A DNA stretch of 64,000 nucleotides from Ciona savignyi. Its lineage: Eukaryota > Chordata > Ascidiacea > Phlebobranchia > Cionidae. Below are positions 44,801 to 58,700 of the stretch, piece by piece. The notes under the pieces are model-generated. The model was not told the DNA's origin. It searched no databases and worked only from the letters and a program-made list of their open reading frames with translations. Numbering within the stretch: the first letter of the stretch is position 1; the number at the start of each line of letters is the position of its first letter. The DNA is taken from assembly GCA_000149265.1 (NCBI GenBank), contig CH003264.1:1032314-1096313 (forward strand), in the 5' to 3' direction. The position numbers and the translations under genes were made by a program.

Positions 44801-47800
44801 TAAATTAGTAAATTATACTCTTGCTCCTAGATTGCTGGCTCTGTGTCAAAGCGTATCGTTCAACAATAACTCGAAGCCTTTGATCTCTGATGCTTTTAAT
44901 TAATTTGCATGGACGGAGGAGGGTTTATCCATGTCGTGTCCTAACATTTAGGAAATAAACAAGAACGGCACTTGACAACATTTCCTGTTACACGCGACTC
45001 GCAGAGGCAGCGAACCCGTAATGACCGAGCGAGGTAGTTGGGAATTCACGCCTGTGACAATGGCACATCTTAAAACAATGCCAGTGGTCAGCTATGTGCC
45101 TCCAACCCATACTTAGCGACCTTGTGCCATCTCTGGTTGGTACGGCAGAGCAGACGCCGCCCGTAAATCTATGTTATTTCTTAATGCTGCCAATTAACAG
45201 ATCGGTTATTCGCGTACAGCTATGGTGTGCCCTGCCATCTCGATGTATATATAGTATATATCATGACACAAAGGTCAATCGTGTTGCAACGGGGAGATTT
45301 TACATTGGAAAATAGAAACGCATTTGAAAAATAATTGACACTACGGCTGTAGCCGCTGTTTGTGAAATTAATACGACACACGTGACCAAGAGACATATGT
45401 CCAACATCCAATAATCCCAGGTAAGAGTGTTGAAATGATGAATGCACGTACTTGGTCACCTGGGTGAGTTATTTTAATCCGGTGAACGGATGAACGCGTG
45501 TGTAGGCGCATGGGTGCTTTACTCTCTACACTAACCCGTACTTTGCTGACGTCATTATCCACATAGGTGATGTAATTTGTTGGCTGGTAGGTGACCGCTT
45601 TAAAATTGAACTTGAAGACAACGTAACATTGAACAAATACGCGGCGCAGCACACGCAAATACGTATAATGACAGGGTACGCTTGATTGACATAAAATACG
45701 TGACAAGGACCACACACGTTGGTAGGTGGGGTCGCGACTCGTCCCCTCCCACTACGCGTAAAGACCCCGAAGGAAGGAAACAATATAGCTGGATAAAGGG
45801 TTATAACAGCAATTCGTACATCAATAGAATGCCTGACTTGCTTTATTTGGATCAATTTTACCAAATCGAAGAAGAGATCTTCGGTTTTGTTGTCTAGTTG
45901 CTAATTAAATTATAGCTAGACATCAAAGGGGCCGTGTAACAATTATTATTACCATTGAGTACAATATTTACGCCTACTACAACGCTTAAGGGTTGGCATA
46001 AGGCTACACATTAAAAAAATGTTCGTGCGCTTACTGTAAAAGTGCATCATCCACCCAAACGAATTAATCATTTTGAGGCCAGTTCAGCAACCCACACGTC
46101 CAAGCCATGAATAACAGCATTGATTATTTAATGTTGGAGATTTGGATAATTTGTCACTTTTCTCGATGGTAATCGCTAATTCAACGTTCGACATAACGGC
46201 CGGGTTCTGTGGACTTTTATTTCACCACTGTTTGTATTTGACGAGCACAATGCGAGTCGCAAGAACAGCGCTCAAACATACGAAGCGCTAAGCTCCATTG
46301 TGCTGTTGAGTTTTTGAAAAGAATTAGCGTGAGGTAAAGGGATCAACCCACACAAAAGTGGGTGGAGGCAGCGGGTCAAGTTTACCCTTATCACGCGATG
46401 GACGAGTCAAAATAACCCGAATCCTGAAGCCAAAAAACATTTATAACACCACGACAGAATTAACACACAAAGTTGGATCTTTAAACAATGCATTGGTGCA
46501 GTTTTATCCCGTAAATTTTACTCTGGTATAAAACACAGATCAAAATCTAAGCGAAGAGTAAATAAAGTGAACAAACGAAAGAAAGATGCGTTTGCATTGT
46601 GACCTAATAGCTGCAAATCAAACAGCATGAGCAATTATTCCACCATAACAGGTTGGGACACGAACGTTAAACGAGTAAGCATAAAGGTATAGAAATGCCC
46701 TTTCAAATGAAATCACAGACAACCTTAATTTATCACTCGTACATATCATGTTTAAATCTAGAAGACGGCTTCTTATGTTTTTCTATATACCTCAAAACTT
46801 AATGAAGAAACTTAAGGACAATACCATGTTGTTGTGAACTGTAATATGTACTTTTAACATCGTTAATAATTTATTACATGTGCTTTATGGTGTAGCCTAT
46901 TGTGCAAATCCAGGACCCCATATTTTACAGCTATGTACATCTTTATATAACAAGCTGAACTATTGTTCAGTTAATACATTAACTAGTTTTGAGCTTACAT
47001 TTAATCCAACTACCCCAAATGCTAAACCATTAATTTGTTAAAAAGATCATTCTTGCGAGGAATTATAAGTGTAAATTTAAAATTATTAACCAGCACCTTA
47101 TATTTTCGGGTAATTGTTCCTAACGATTCAAGTGAAAAGCGAAATCCTTGTAATAAGATTACAATACGGTGAATGCGAATTTGAATGTTATACAAAACAA
47201 AAACGGGTGTTACACCAATGTTACACAAACACTGCGTTTAGTTTTTATCATAAACACGGTCTTAAACACGACTTTTATACACCTTGGGCAGTTTATGCGG
47301 TTTAAACTAGCAACGAATAAGTTCATGTACAGAATCCAACGCTGGTGTTTAGCCTGTGTACAGTCATATAACCGTCGAAGCTTAATTAGTCTGGAAGCCG
47401 TAAACCAAGATGTGGTCTCCAGGCTACACATGATTTACTTACACGGTATTTGCGTGTAAACCAAGAAGTTTTTCGTTGTACTTCGCTTCAGGATAATTTG
47501 AGCGAAGAACCGTTCCCAATTTAGATCTACATTTTTATCCGGTACAGTTCCCCATCTTTTGTACAACAAATTATGCGATGTTCGGTATTAAACCATTGAA
47601 GTTCAATCCCTAACTATTACACTCTTCATTGAAAAGCCCAATGATTCACTTATGCCGTTACGTTTGAGCGGTTCCAGAGGATTCCGCTCTGTCTTCGGAA
47701 TAACATTAAGAGGCTCATAACGCGAAAACAAGTAACTCGAAATACCAAGACTCCTGGCATACGTCAACACAAGCCAAGTTCTGGCAAAGGGGTGAGTCAT

Positions 47801-48324
47801 TAGTTCTTGACGCAATGGAGCCGAAACCACAACTTCGCCGAACTTACACTCACGGATCCTTCGTATTACCGGCGAAAGAATGCGTTCAGAGATTAACCGA
47901 TTTGACTGTTATCACTGGGGACCCTTTAGGTATTCGCTGAGAAAACATTTAAACTATAATGAAACATGACAAGTGATGTTTTAGTGTCCGACATTTTGCC
48001 CCACAGCACGCTGTACACGTTATTTCTCTGCTTTGGTCCGTGTATTACTGTATATACGAATTGGAATTCATATGAGAAATCAGCCATGGCGGTTGTTATC
48101 ATTTTAATTGCGCCCTAGGTTGGTATTCAATATATCATCCCACTTCAGCAATTCAAGTAGCTATATTAACCTTAAGTCCAATACGAATCTACTTACGCTT
48201 CAGTTTCGCGTGGATCCCATATTACGTCGTGAACAGTGGACTCCATCGGTCTAAATCGCTTGCTCCGACAATCAGCGGCCAGTAAAAGGTACAAGAAAAA
48301 GCAGGACACTAACTTTCTGCACAT
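41820..48324 (-). CDS. Ephrin (GPI-type), paralogue 2
   Basis: Second ephrin gene. Exons: 48324-48197, 43306-43155, 42679-42554, 42335-42084, 41941-41820; phases 2-1-1-1; 259 codons. The signal peptide is in CRKLVSCFFLYLLLAADC, followed by HDVIWDP. The receptor-binding domain has cysteines in MNIFCPQY, NQCTAS, FKCDTP and KTCETAMKLAV. It keeps the glycosylation site IYNVSEK and the loop region RSPNPLGFIFIPNQTYYYI. The linker is Thr/Pro-rich (KHTTTTKLAS, ATTTITPTRKP), mucin-like. The last exon ends in KITWLTLSSLLVVILQY, a typical GPI-attachment hydrophobic tail. The exon 4 acceptor (AATTGGAG) has a poor pyrimidine tract and is the weakest junction. Intron 1 is 4.9 kb. Confidence 0.88.
43307..48196. 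other. Ephrin gene 2, intron 1
   Basis: A 4.9-kb intron with scattered short ORFs of up to 115 codons, none with a domain or plausible splice sites. No repeat long enough to name. Candidate enhancer space only by position. Confidence 0.4.
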
Positions 48325-50960
48325 TAACGTTGATAGAAACATGTTGCAAAATTTACTAACAATCTGCAAAATGTCGGAAACGGTGATAACTTATTTGTAA
48401 CATCCGAGTAGTCTTATATTTTCATACTATACAGCGACTAGAGTTAATTTAAGCGCTGATCCGTCTCTGCGCTTAATCTATGTACTTGGTCTTAACTATC
48501 CTACCTTCCTGACCATCATGCATATTCTGTTATTTCCATATTTTCAACTTTGTTCTTAATTTTAACATAAAAATTGGTGCCTACAAGGCCTGTTATTTAG
48601 AATAACCAAGTAAATAACGGTTTCAATCTTTTAGAGGTAAGTTGTAGTTAAATTTAAATAAAACTGAAATAACTTTATATAAAATTAAACTGGTACTATC
48701 TCAGGGTATTTTATATGGTGCTAACTATAATGACTTTGAAACTAATATCCGCCATCCCGAACATAAAACTACATAAACAGGTCAATGTTGGGTATGACGA
48801 CCATGTCAATTTCTAATCTGGTTAATCTCGCTCTAGATAGACACGCTTCTGCCAACTCCACAGCGAGAGCGCTCAAGAACAGGCTAACTTTCTTTTTTCA
48901 TCGCGCCATACAGCTCATGCTGTATAGTACACTGCTAGCGTCCATTAGGTCTGTAGAGAACAAACATTAGCGCCAATACGATAATTTAAACGTAATATTG
49001 TATTTTGTCTCTCGCTGGTAGATTGTAGCTGTTTATTTCTGGACAGTAAGATTTCATTGTATTGAACATTGAGGTCGCGACCGAACTCATAAAGACATAA
49101 AACAACCAATACGGCCAAACAAAACGCTGTGAAAGACGAGCTCTGTGGTGGGTCGAACCGTTTTTGTTGTTTGCAGCGTTTGGAACATAACCAAGAAAGA
49201 CGTCGTACAGTGGCGCTTTAAAGCACCGACCGTGTAATTCCCTTCCCTATTTCCGTGTCCAATTAGCGATTGCGCCTTTTGTTTTACTTCCTTTAAAATC
49301 AGATCAAGCTCTGAATGATTCCCTAAAACACACTGCCGCTCTATCTATGCTGAATAATATACAGATTAATCACAATTACAGCTGCATAATGACTACACGA
49401 TAATCTCTATACAGCCAAATAACCACACAGAATATCTTGAACACAACCTGACAAGCCTACATCGACTGGCATGATACGCAATTACCTTCACTTGAAGAAA
49501 TGAACAAACCCCTTGGACGGCAAGAGCTAAAATGTCGACATTTACCAAGCCGTGTGGTCACCACGACTTGCACGAAGCTCTTGTTCACTGCCACATCATT
49601 ATAATTAGAATTTTCTTCGCTTCGAAGACGTGAATTAATTACCGCTTTTATACAAGGTTATTAATCTTCGTCGCTGCTTGTATAGCAAATAAACAAAATA
49701 CTCGCTTGTAGTCCCACATTCGATCTAAGTGTATATTTTTGTTAGTGTACCCACAGGTATTAAGATTTATTTTGGTTTTAAATGCCAAAGAACTTACATA
49801 AACTTTAATACTTTGCCTAAAACAGCATCATTAGATTTGCAGCAATCGGCCTTATTGCAAGTGCAATAAATCTTACTTTAATCGTGTTTTTATTCTAAAA
49901 TATCAAAGTAGTGTTTAATTTCAACATTTTGCTTAAACAAAATGATTTCTCAATATAGGTTATTTTTATTTTAAATGCAAAGTTTTTAATTAAAGTCGGA
50001 GAGTAAAAAAACAGTTCAAGAGGCATATGTCAAAGATCCAAATATAGCTGCACTGAATAATTACCATGTAATTGTAATATCATAGCAAGCTGTCTTTATT
50101 GACCTGACACAGTGCGTTATAAAGAGCAAACAAATGATGCGCTACAATTGCAATGGGCCCGGCAGGGATTATAAACAAATATAGAATTCGCGGCTTTTTT
50201 AAATTTCCGCTGACTTCATTCACACGAGTCCTATGGGACCAGAATTTAGGTATTCTATATTAAAAGTCTTTGAAACGTCATAAAATATATGTATTCAATA
50301 CCACAACTTAAGTGAACCGGCATACCCATACCGGTCTCGATCCTTTGACCGTTCCTGTGTACCTTCTGTGAAACCAGCTGAGATGGTCGATAAGATCAAA
50401 GAATCCACCCAAAGTGCTTACATACAGCATCCGTCTAAACAAGGGATACGGTTAGAGACTGAATAATTTAGGATTTCAAACTTGGCTTCATGCAAAACGC
50501 ACACTATTTCATTATTATTTTCAGCACGTGCTGTTTTAGCGAAAGGGCGTCATATAACACTATATTAGACAATTTAACTCCGAGGCAACAAAATAACAGG
50601 TAATTACAGACACAGTTGCTATTATTGCGTCACGAATTAACCAGTAAGCATGACTTTTCAATTTCGAGACGGTAATTTTAGTAAGGTGCAGCAGTAACAA
50701 ATGGTCTGATTACTGCATTGATCTGGTTTTCGAATAATATATTTCATTCTATATTATTTATTTAAAAGTCGGTTTATCTGATTACAAACCTAAAGTTAAT
50801 TTAAAAATTGCTTTGATTTCATGGGCTTAAACCCACACGAGTTACAAACTCAGCTAGCTTCAACCTACAATCAACCAACGAAAAACACACCAGGTTTAAC
50901 AACATACGCGACTTTCAAATCCAAGAGAACCTGTTCTGAAAATTTTGAATCCTATCACTG

Positions 50961-51225
50961 GTTTCAACCAACACAAGTTTCAACTCAAACGAGGTTTAAC
51001 CCACACGAGTTTCAACCTAAACAAGTTTCAACCCAGAGGAATTTCAACTCAAACGAGTTTCAAATAACGAGAGTTTCAACTCAAACGAGTTTTAACTCAC
51101 ACGAGTTTCAACCAACACGAGTTTCAACCCATATAGGAGTTTTAACCCACTTAAGTTTCAACTCACACGTATTTCAACCCACACGAGTTTCAACTAACAC
51201 AAGTTTCTTCTCAGGCGAGTTTTAA
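50961..51225 (+). repeat. Minisatellite, 16-bp unit, about 16 copies
   Basis: The consensus unit is GTTTCAACYCAMACGA, with lengths of 15-18 bp and point changes. Degraded copies extend left to about 50822 and right to about 51295. Because 16 bp is not a multiple of three and the unit lacks stops on this strand, it creates a 134-codon ORF made of a 16-residue peptide repeat (VSTQTSFNSHEFQPTR). That ORF is a by-product rather than a supported gene. Confidence 0.9.
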
Positions 51226-51370
51226 ACCTCAATCGCAATGGTTTATTAAAGTCCACACATGTGTCACCGAATATAAGTTTCAACTCCAACTCAAGATGAG
51301 TCGGAACGAGAAGGTTGAATAAATACTGTGGTTTCTATCTCCTAAATGGAAATATTTTAACAAATAACAT

Positions 51371-51420
51371 GGTCGGTTAGTGAGTTGTCCTTAAACGACA
51401 CGTTGTGGGATCGAAAATGG
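51371..51420 (+). repeat. tRNA-derived SINE-like fragment
   Basis: A-box-like GGTCGGTTAGTGAGTTGTCC is followed by B-box-like GTGGGATCGAAAATGG at tRNA-like spacing. Only the promoter part is recognisable. Confidence 0.4.
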
Positions 51421-54400
51421 TCGCTGGCTAATCGGTTTTGTTTTTAGGTAACACACCCGCCTATAGGCCCAGTGGATTATTAGGTTGTACTAAAACAATA
51501 TATTTTGTCAAATATATGCAGGATGTAATCTGACGCACGTGATAACGCTTCCTTACGTATTTGCGAAATATTCTGATGCCTTCCGCGTTTTTTTTTCATT
51601 CACAAAGATAAAACATGAATTTCCAACACTATTCTTACACTATGATTTGCTTTGCGGAAGAAATGCGGATAAAGACTTTGATTATCGAAATAAAGAACTC
51701 GTATTCACATTTTTTTTCTTCTGCGATATATTTGTCATCAACTCAGAAACAGGGCTAAAATGCATATGGATGATAGCTTGTCTTACACACGAATGCTGAT
51801 GGATTGGTAACCTAAAATGTTTGTTCGTTAGTTGGCGCTACACGAACTACTTCCGCGTAGGCCCAAAATGACAATATTCAGCAATATTAAACGAATTATT
51901 CATCAATTTACGAAACGAAGATTTTTAGTTTTGTTTTCGGTGTAAATATTAGTGAACTCGTTCGTAGAAACTATGGAAATCCAATAATAATTAATTCGGA
52001 GAGTCGCCCACTTCTAGCAATAATATTTCATTAATCAATTAAATACTTTGAAGTATTTTATTCTTTACCATTACATACAAGGATATGCTAAAACTAAATC
52101 CTATAGGTAAATCATGCCACACATAAAAATGTCAAATCGTTGATAAAATCACAAAACGGACTGCTTGCTATATTTAAGGCATTTTAAACATTCCCTTGTT
52201 TTATTTTGGCCATATATAGCGTTGTAAAAAACGTGACCATCTTTTTTAAGTCCGGTGCCAGTCACCGCCGTGTAATATTATGTAAAGGTCTTTCCAGCAT
52301 AAGCTAGCACATCTTGCCGGGCTTGAAGCAAAGCCAACGACACAGAGAATATATAGAACTAACAAGATGAGGCGATCTGAAAATATTGATGCCTAAACAA
52401 TGACAGGACGATGCTCGGCGCGATACCCAAGGCCGATTTATTCTGTTTATGTGCCTGTCAGGTCCGCCGATAAGAGTGACTGAGCAAAACTTTCTCTACG
52501 GAAAGTTACTAAGGCCTACGGGCCTTCTGCTTGCGTTTATAAATATTTATCGGTCAACAGATTAATGCGGCTTTTACCATTGTGGGTCGAATTCTACTTG
52601 ACCAAGAATCTTGTCTCTTTACCAAAGCCCATGGGGAGCTTGCTAGGCTTACATAAGTTATACCGCAATTAGGACGAATTATCACGGAATAACAACTTGG
52701 CACTAATTATATGCTTGCGTTCAAATTTAAACAAAGTTGCCTTTGTACGGTGCAAGGCAAAAAAGGTTGATTACATCTAAATTGTAACACAGTGTGGCTA
52801 GCTCGGATAAATATGCCACGTTGTAACAAACACGAGCATTACCTACAGTATAATCCTTTGTTGTAACCAGCTAAGCAGTAATGTTTACAAAGGTGCATGT
52901 AAAATAGTTTAACACAAATAAATATATTTATAGAAAGATAGACCCACAAAGCGTTAAATTCCTCTTGGTCGAGCAACTAACGGAAAATGTATTACGTTTT
53001 CAGAGTGACAATAAATGGATTTGATGACGGAAGTGCACATAAAGATTCAGGCCGACATACTTAGGACGAGCCGTATTTACAACACGCTGCTGAATTTGCT
53101 GCATTGAATGTTACCACACAAAAAAAAACGAATAGCAACATTAATAAATCTTTGAGGTGGATACAAATCGTGCATTTAAACAGAGGGAGTGTTGGCAGCG
53201 GTTAGCACCGAGGTGTTTACATTAAGCGGATTATTCTTCTGCTTTCATCTTAATCGGCTTCGACTCGAACGACTGATCCTTGTAAAGCAAGCCAATGCGG
53301 CTATGATGCTTTGTCGACTAGACAAACGACAGAACAATACGAAACTGAAGTGTCTTAAGTCGAATAATTGTGCTAAGATGCACCATCTGTTCTCTATTAT
53401 CCATTGGCATGTGGCTGCTATACGCTCGAGTACAGATAAGCCAAAAGTTTTTTAATAATAATTTCGATGTAGAAATTGGCGGTTGTTAAATGGTAATCTA
53501 TATATAAAACCATGAAATCCCAATCGATGGTGGAACCACGTTCGTTACCGTGTTTGTTTAGACGAAAAAATTGATCGCGTTCCTTGATCTAGAAAATGTG
53601 TCTGAGATTTCACGCTTATCAAGTTAGTAATTGCCTAACTTGGTAATCTGATTTTAGTTATCCCAACTTGTATGAATAACAGGTGCATTTATTATAATCT
53701 TGAAAAAATAAATGGGTCAGCGGCCGTGCAGCAAACATGGCCCCAACCAGCAGGTAGATTAAAATTAATGATTCGAACAAATCTGTAAATTATTAATTGT
53801 GTTGTTCAAAAACGTTTACCTAATCTTTGAAAACAAAAGTAACTTATGAACAATCAAAGTAACTTATGAACAATATGAATAACGATTTTTCTCTACTTTT
53901 TATGTTTTCTTACGCTATAGTGCTATTGATATGATTGCAGCGACTGCGTGTAATATATCATGCACCCTGCCACGTGAGGGAATGGGTCCACATGTAGCGG
54001 CTATTTCTGGCTCGGTAACAGGTCCCACCGGGATCCAACAGGCACCATCTCGATTGCATTGCGAAGGTAGGCGGCGCATACGTAGCCTTCGCGGGTTGGG
54101 CTGTAATGCGACTGCTGCGAGATAGCGTTCTCATTAACACTAACACGGGGTTTTGCAGTCACGACCAAGCGATAATATGATGTGAGAAAATGATTTCTTG
54201 GCGACGGAAACAAGTTGAGAAACAAACATATCACAAATTGAGAATTACCACTCTGGGAGAATATCATGGGAAGTTTTTCATTCACTTACAAAATTTCCAA
54301 ATATACCGCGAGTTCAAAAATAAACAGATTATGTCCCCTCATTGGCTACGCGTGGTCTGACCAAAGACCAAAAATAAACGTAACAAAATCGAACTTAAAC

Positions 54401-54735
54401 AAGCCCTAATGTTTAACCTCTATAACATGTGTGTGAGTAGTTGTTATACAAAGAAACACTCGAGTTAATGAGTAAATTTTGCATACTATAAAAGTTTGCC
54501 CACTCGTTAAGGTATATTAAATGTATCAATGGCCCTATTGTTCTATTTTGTATTTGTAGCAGATCTGTATTTGTCAAGCAAAGTCAGAGAAGTCGACCTT
54601 ACCGGTTAATCACGGACAGGGCATATAGGCTGGTGTTTACGCGGTGTCGCTAACGCTACATCGCTCTTTTGACTTATTATTCGCGTGAGATATAAGCACA
54701 TTAATCGTCTGCCTCAGTCTTGTGATTGAAAACAG

Positions 54736-54823
54736 CTTTCGTAGAAAATTGCAACTAAAGTTGAAATTTCGGACGAAAATAATCTTTCGTGGAAAATTGC
54801 AACGTAAAGTCGAAATTATACGG
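54736..54823. repeat. Two-copy tandem duplication, about 48 bp unit
   Basis: CTTTCGTAGAAAATTGCAAC and CTTTCGTGGAAAATTGCAAC begin the two copies, each followed by TAAAGT-GAAATT. The copies differ at several positions. Confidence 0.7.
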
Positions 54824-55782
54824 ATCTGACTGATTTTCCTTTGCTTCTCTTGCTTGGACTAATAAAACAGCGGCATAATGATTGGTGTACGCGACTGCCG
54901 GAGATCGATTTAAAAGTCGTTTTCCAATTCGTAAAGTTTGATTACTATTCTATTCGTAACATCGTGTGCAACCGCAACGATGGACTTTATGTAGGAGAAG
55001 GTCGATTGATTTGAACTCTCCGGTGCAAATGTTTGTCACGGTTCACCTAACTCATTGTCGAAGATTTACAGAATGCAGTCGTCGATTTGGCTAAACTCAG
55101 AGATCGAATCGAAGGACAATAAATCTCGGAAACTGTATTGAATTGGACCACTCGTGTGTATCGGTGCTATTCCCGCGGGGTAACAGGCGCTGCAGAAGAA
55201 CGCTTTGATATCGATCGGCAATTTATTTTGACAATTCGAATGCGAAACACCGGTAGCTTTTGATCAACAGCGACATATTAGACCCATGGGCTGGGCACGA
55301 AATCCACGTTCAATTGGGGAAGGTTAACTGGCAGCTTTTGTTATACAGAAATCGGGATAAGGAACATGACCGAACGTTCGTTGTCGTTACGAGCATAAAT
55401 AAGGTTAGCCAAAGGCAAAAAAGAACAAAAAATAATATTCATCGGACCGTTATTTCACAGTGAGATAGAACAAAGAAGAAGCTACTAAGCAAAAGCAGTG
55501 CTAATTCGGAATAAACGAAAGCCATTGCCTTCCACCACTACCAACTCATCGCCAACAAATCACAATTGAATTGTTCTGTTAAGTGTCCGTATTATGGAGT
55601 CACAACGCCACCCACGATTATTCGCTTTTGATCGGTGCACGCGCTCGAGAAATTATGCATTCCGCTAACCATTTGTGACGTGAGCCGGGGAAGCACCACT
55701 CACGTCATCGGTTGCAACGCTCGTCTTGCACTCAGCGAGCGTGCAAATTCGCAACGAAAACGCCTGTTTGTTGTGCACCCGA

Positions 55783-58700
55783 TCACGTAAGCCCGCAGGT
55801 AAATGAAGTACACAAGTACGTCACCGCGCATGCGCATAACGCCAGGATCATCGCGGTAAAGGAATTGACAACGGAGGTTGCAGAGTTTTCTCCGCCTCGA
55901 TCTTGAGTTTGTCTTAATTTTTCCGGATCAAGGTTTTGTTCCTCGGTCGATTTCGTTGTTTGCTCTTTCCCAGTGTTACGGAGTGCCGGTCGAACGATTT
56001 TCTTCGTGGTCGTCGTTGTTGTGCTTGGAATGGTTGTTGTCGTGGCTTTCAACGTGGTTGTGCTAGTTGTGGTCGCTTTCTCGTGCCGGTGTCGATGCTT
56101 TTCTGTATCAATAAGGGTTACGTTAACTCAGTTCTACGATTATTATATGTGTAGACACTTAGTATTGCGGCTTACCTCTGCATTCGACAAAGAGCCGTAA
56201 CCTAGTAGAGGTCTTCGTACACCCTTTTCCGTTATCGTTGTGAGATATGGCTGGAAATAAATTCGACGGTTAGAAAAATCCGATACCAAACAATACGGCC
56301 GTGGGACGTTATATTATCAGCGTTATGATTCATGAAAAGCAATGTATTTTTAGCTATGTGGAGGTCAGTATCGTAGAAGGAATGAATCCCAATGGGAAAA
56401 GCGATCTTCTCACGCACTGGTGTACGCGCCACGCACTGCTGAGAGTGGTGCGGCGATAATAATCGCGAGGCCAGCGCGACTTTTGACATAGGCTTACTCC
56501 TTAATGCGGCGCCTAATTGCCGAGGCCGTGTGAACAGCTGAGAAAAGCGGCGTAAATCGATGCCGGAAATATTGCGGATAACAACGAAGTAATATTCGGC
56601 ACAAAATAATAGATCTCTCGAGGTAACCTTTAACACAAAGCTATAATCATGAATCATAAGTCTAATGGGAGACTTACCAACGAAGTAATATTCGGAGCAG
56701 TATTGGAACCGAAATCCGAGTGGAGAGGGACTGATCGTTTGGAACTTGATTGTAAGTTTGTTCTCTCTCTCGGGTTGGTCGCAAGCAAATATGAAGTTTT
56801 GATTGCCTGAAATGAAATACAATTGGTTAACCACTGAATATTTTATGCTCTGGATAAATTTTCTACGGAGTATCCAATTTCTTTTTCAAGATTTCGGCTT
56901 TGGTTGCGCAAAATATAATTGCGGAGATTATAAGTATTTAGTTTCAAAGAAAATGAAGTAATATTAGTCTTTTAAGCTAATATAACTGGTATTGGAAGAA
57001 ATAGACGCATTAGTCAGAGATGACAAAAAACGAAGAGCGTAATGTAAGTTGTAATGCGTGACGTAATTGTTGTCACTTGGTCCATTAGTCGGGTGTTCTC
57101 TTACTGGACAACTAAGACTAAATAAAGCGAACGACCCAAAACACACATCTCTACTCCAGAGGCGATGGAATTAACAAAAAGGCTTGGGACTCGTTTAGTT
57201 GAGTCAATTCAATAGGCACTAATTGGTGATCGGGTGCCATAAAAAGGGGTATTATACTCGGGCTGTGGTGACGGTAATCCAATACTTAATGGCGAGAAAC
57301 AATGGCAAAGCCAAGTCGAAACAACCCGGAGATGTGGTTGGGGCGCGAAAATGAAAACGGACACTTAGATTATACTGATAGCAAATGTGAGAACCAAAGT
57401 AGGGATTTGCATTCGCTTCGTCGCTTGGCCTCTCCTTTGACCGTCGGACCAAATCGAGCGAAGTACAGCCATATCTGCATTTGTCACATTCTTAGCGGCA
57501 TTTTCAGGGTACCGATTACCACTATGACATTTAGATACCCACTTTGGGCGGATTATTTTATCCTGTTAAGATTTCAATCCAACCTGAACGGAGACAAAGC
57601 GGATATCGGGATATGTCTGATTGTTGGCACGAATGTTTATCTGTATCACTATGCCACCCGGGAATATGAATGCCCGAACTCAATCGGTACAAACGGATCA
57701 CTGGACGATATAAACAACGTCATGTTATGACAAGATACGCGTATTGAAGACATATAGGTCAGCTTTGTTTTTGTCCGAATATATCTCACCTCCGCCACTA
57801 CAGCGTTCGAAATCGTTTTCGGTGACGTTGTAAAGCTTGAATGTTTGTGGTTGCTGATGTCCGTCGGTAATACCCATCAAACTCTGCTGCGGACATAAAA
57901 TATCCAGGAACTCGCCGATTTTTACTTGGTAAACGTGCTGGCTCGTCCATTGCAACCTGCAAAACAAGCAAAAGTGGGTTAGGCGCCAATTATTGCTTCG
58001 GTTTGAGCTTAAATACACAAGGGCTTATATGGTATGATGAACCAGAGTACTAGACCCTTATCTGTCTTGATCAATGCTGGTTTCTGGGTAAGAGCAACGG
58101 GGTGATTTACAAGTGCCAAGTTGATGCATTTTGCGGTGGTAGGAAAACAAAAATGAGTGTGAACGCGCAATAACCGCAAGGCACTACTAATTCTTTTTAT
58201 TTATTTTTTTTAATGGGGCACAGTTTCGAATCCATTATGGGCTCGTTGTTAAGACCATTGTCTTTTGTACATAATTGAATGTATTGGTTGCTTTAACCAT
58301 TAGGTCACACGACCGTACCAAGGCACTGAATTCACGAAAAACATTTGTTTGAAAAATCACACCTTCTAATAAGCTTTTGATGTATTTATACATACAACAC
58401 AGGCGAAATAAATCCGCGATAAATGGTTTGCGCATCGTCTCGAAAATTACAAGAATTGTGGCAGCTTAAAAGCGATACTTTGTGTCAAAACAACCCGTCC
58501 ATTTGTACAAGTAATCATGCTCGTTTGCTCACGCGGATCTAAACCCGGATGGATCTTAAACGCACGAGTGAATGCAGTCGGCTAAAGAATGTGGAAGTTC
58601 AACTCCCTAATTTGCCATGTACAATGTATCGGTGAAATTCCGGTAGGGTTTTAGTGATATCGAATGGTTATTCTGCAGACGTGCTTGCAACGTTGTCAAA

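Larger units (their letters stand above)
48325..55782. other. Long spacer between ephrin genes 2 and 3
   Basis: A 7.5-kb stretch holding the upstream region of ephrin gene 2 and the 3' flank of ephrin gene 3. It contains the 16-bp minisatellite (50961-51225), a SINE-like piece (51371-51420), and small duplications near 53835-53875 and 54736-54823. I found no further ephrin exon: the ILCP-type and YYYI-type signatures are absent. Confidence 0.5.

Noticed and set aside
50821..51225. 134-codon plus-strand ORF
   Set aside because: It is produced by the stop-free 16-bp minisatellite; there is no domain, splice context or start context.
53958..54146. Overlapping ORFs on both strands around 53.9-54.3 kb
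   Set aside because: Short, no domains, and no codon pattern or splice signals beyond chance.
48325..55782. A fourth ephrin gene in the long spacer
   Set aside because: I looked on both strands for the ILCP-type, SPxxxGFxF and YYYI-type exon signatures and found none.
56232..56834. 200-codon minus-strand ORF
   Set aside because: Only its first part is real: it is ephrin gene 3 exon 3 read through the donor at 56677 into the intron.
57302..57730. 142-codon plus-strand ORF in ephrin gene 3 intron 2
   Set aside because: No domain or repeat match recognised; lies opposite a well-supported gene; treated as chance.
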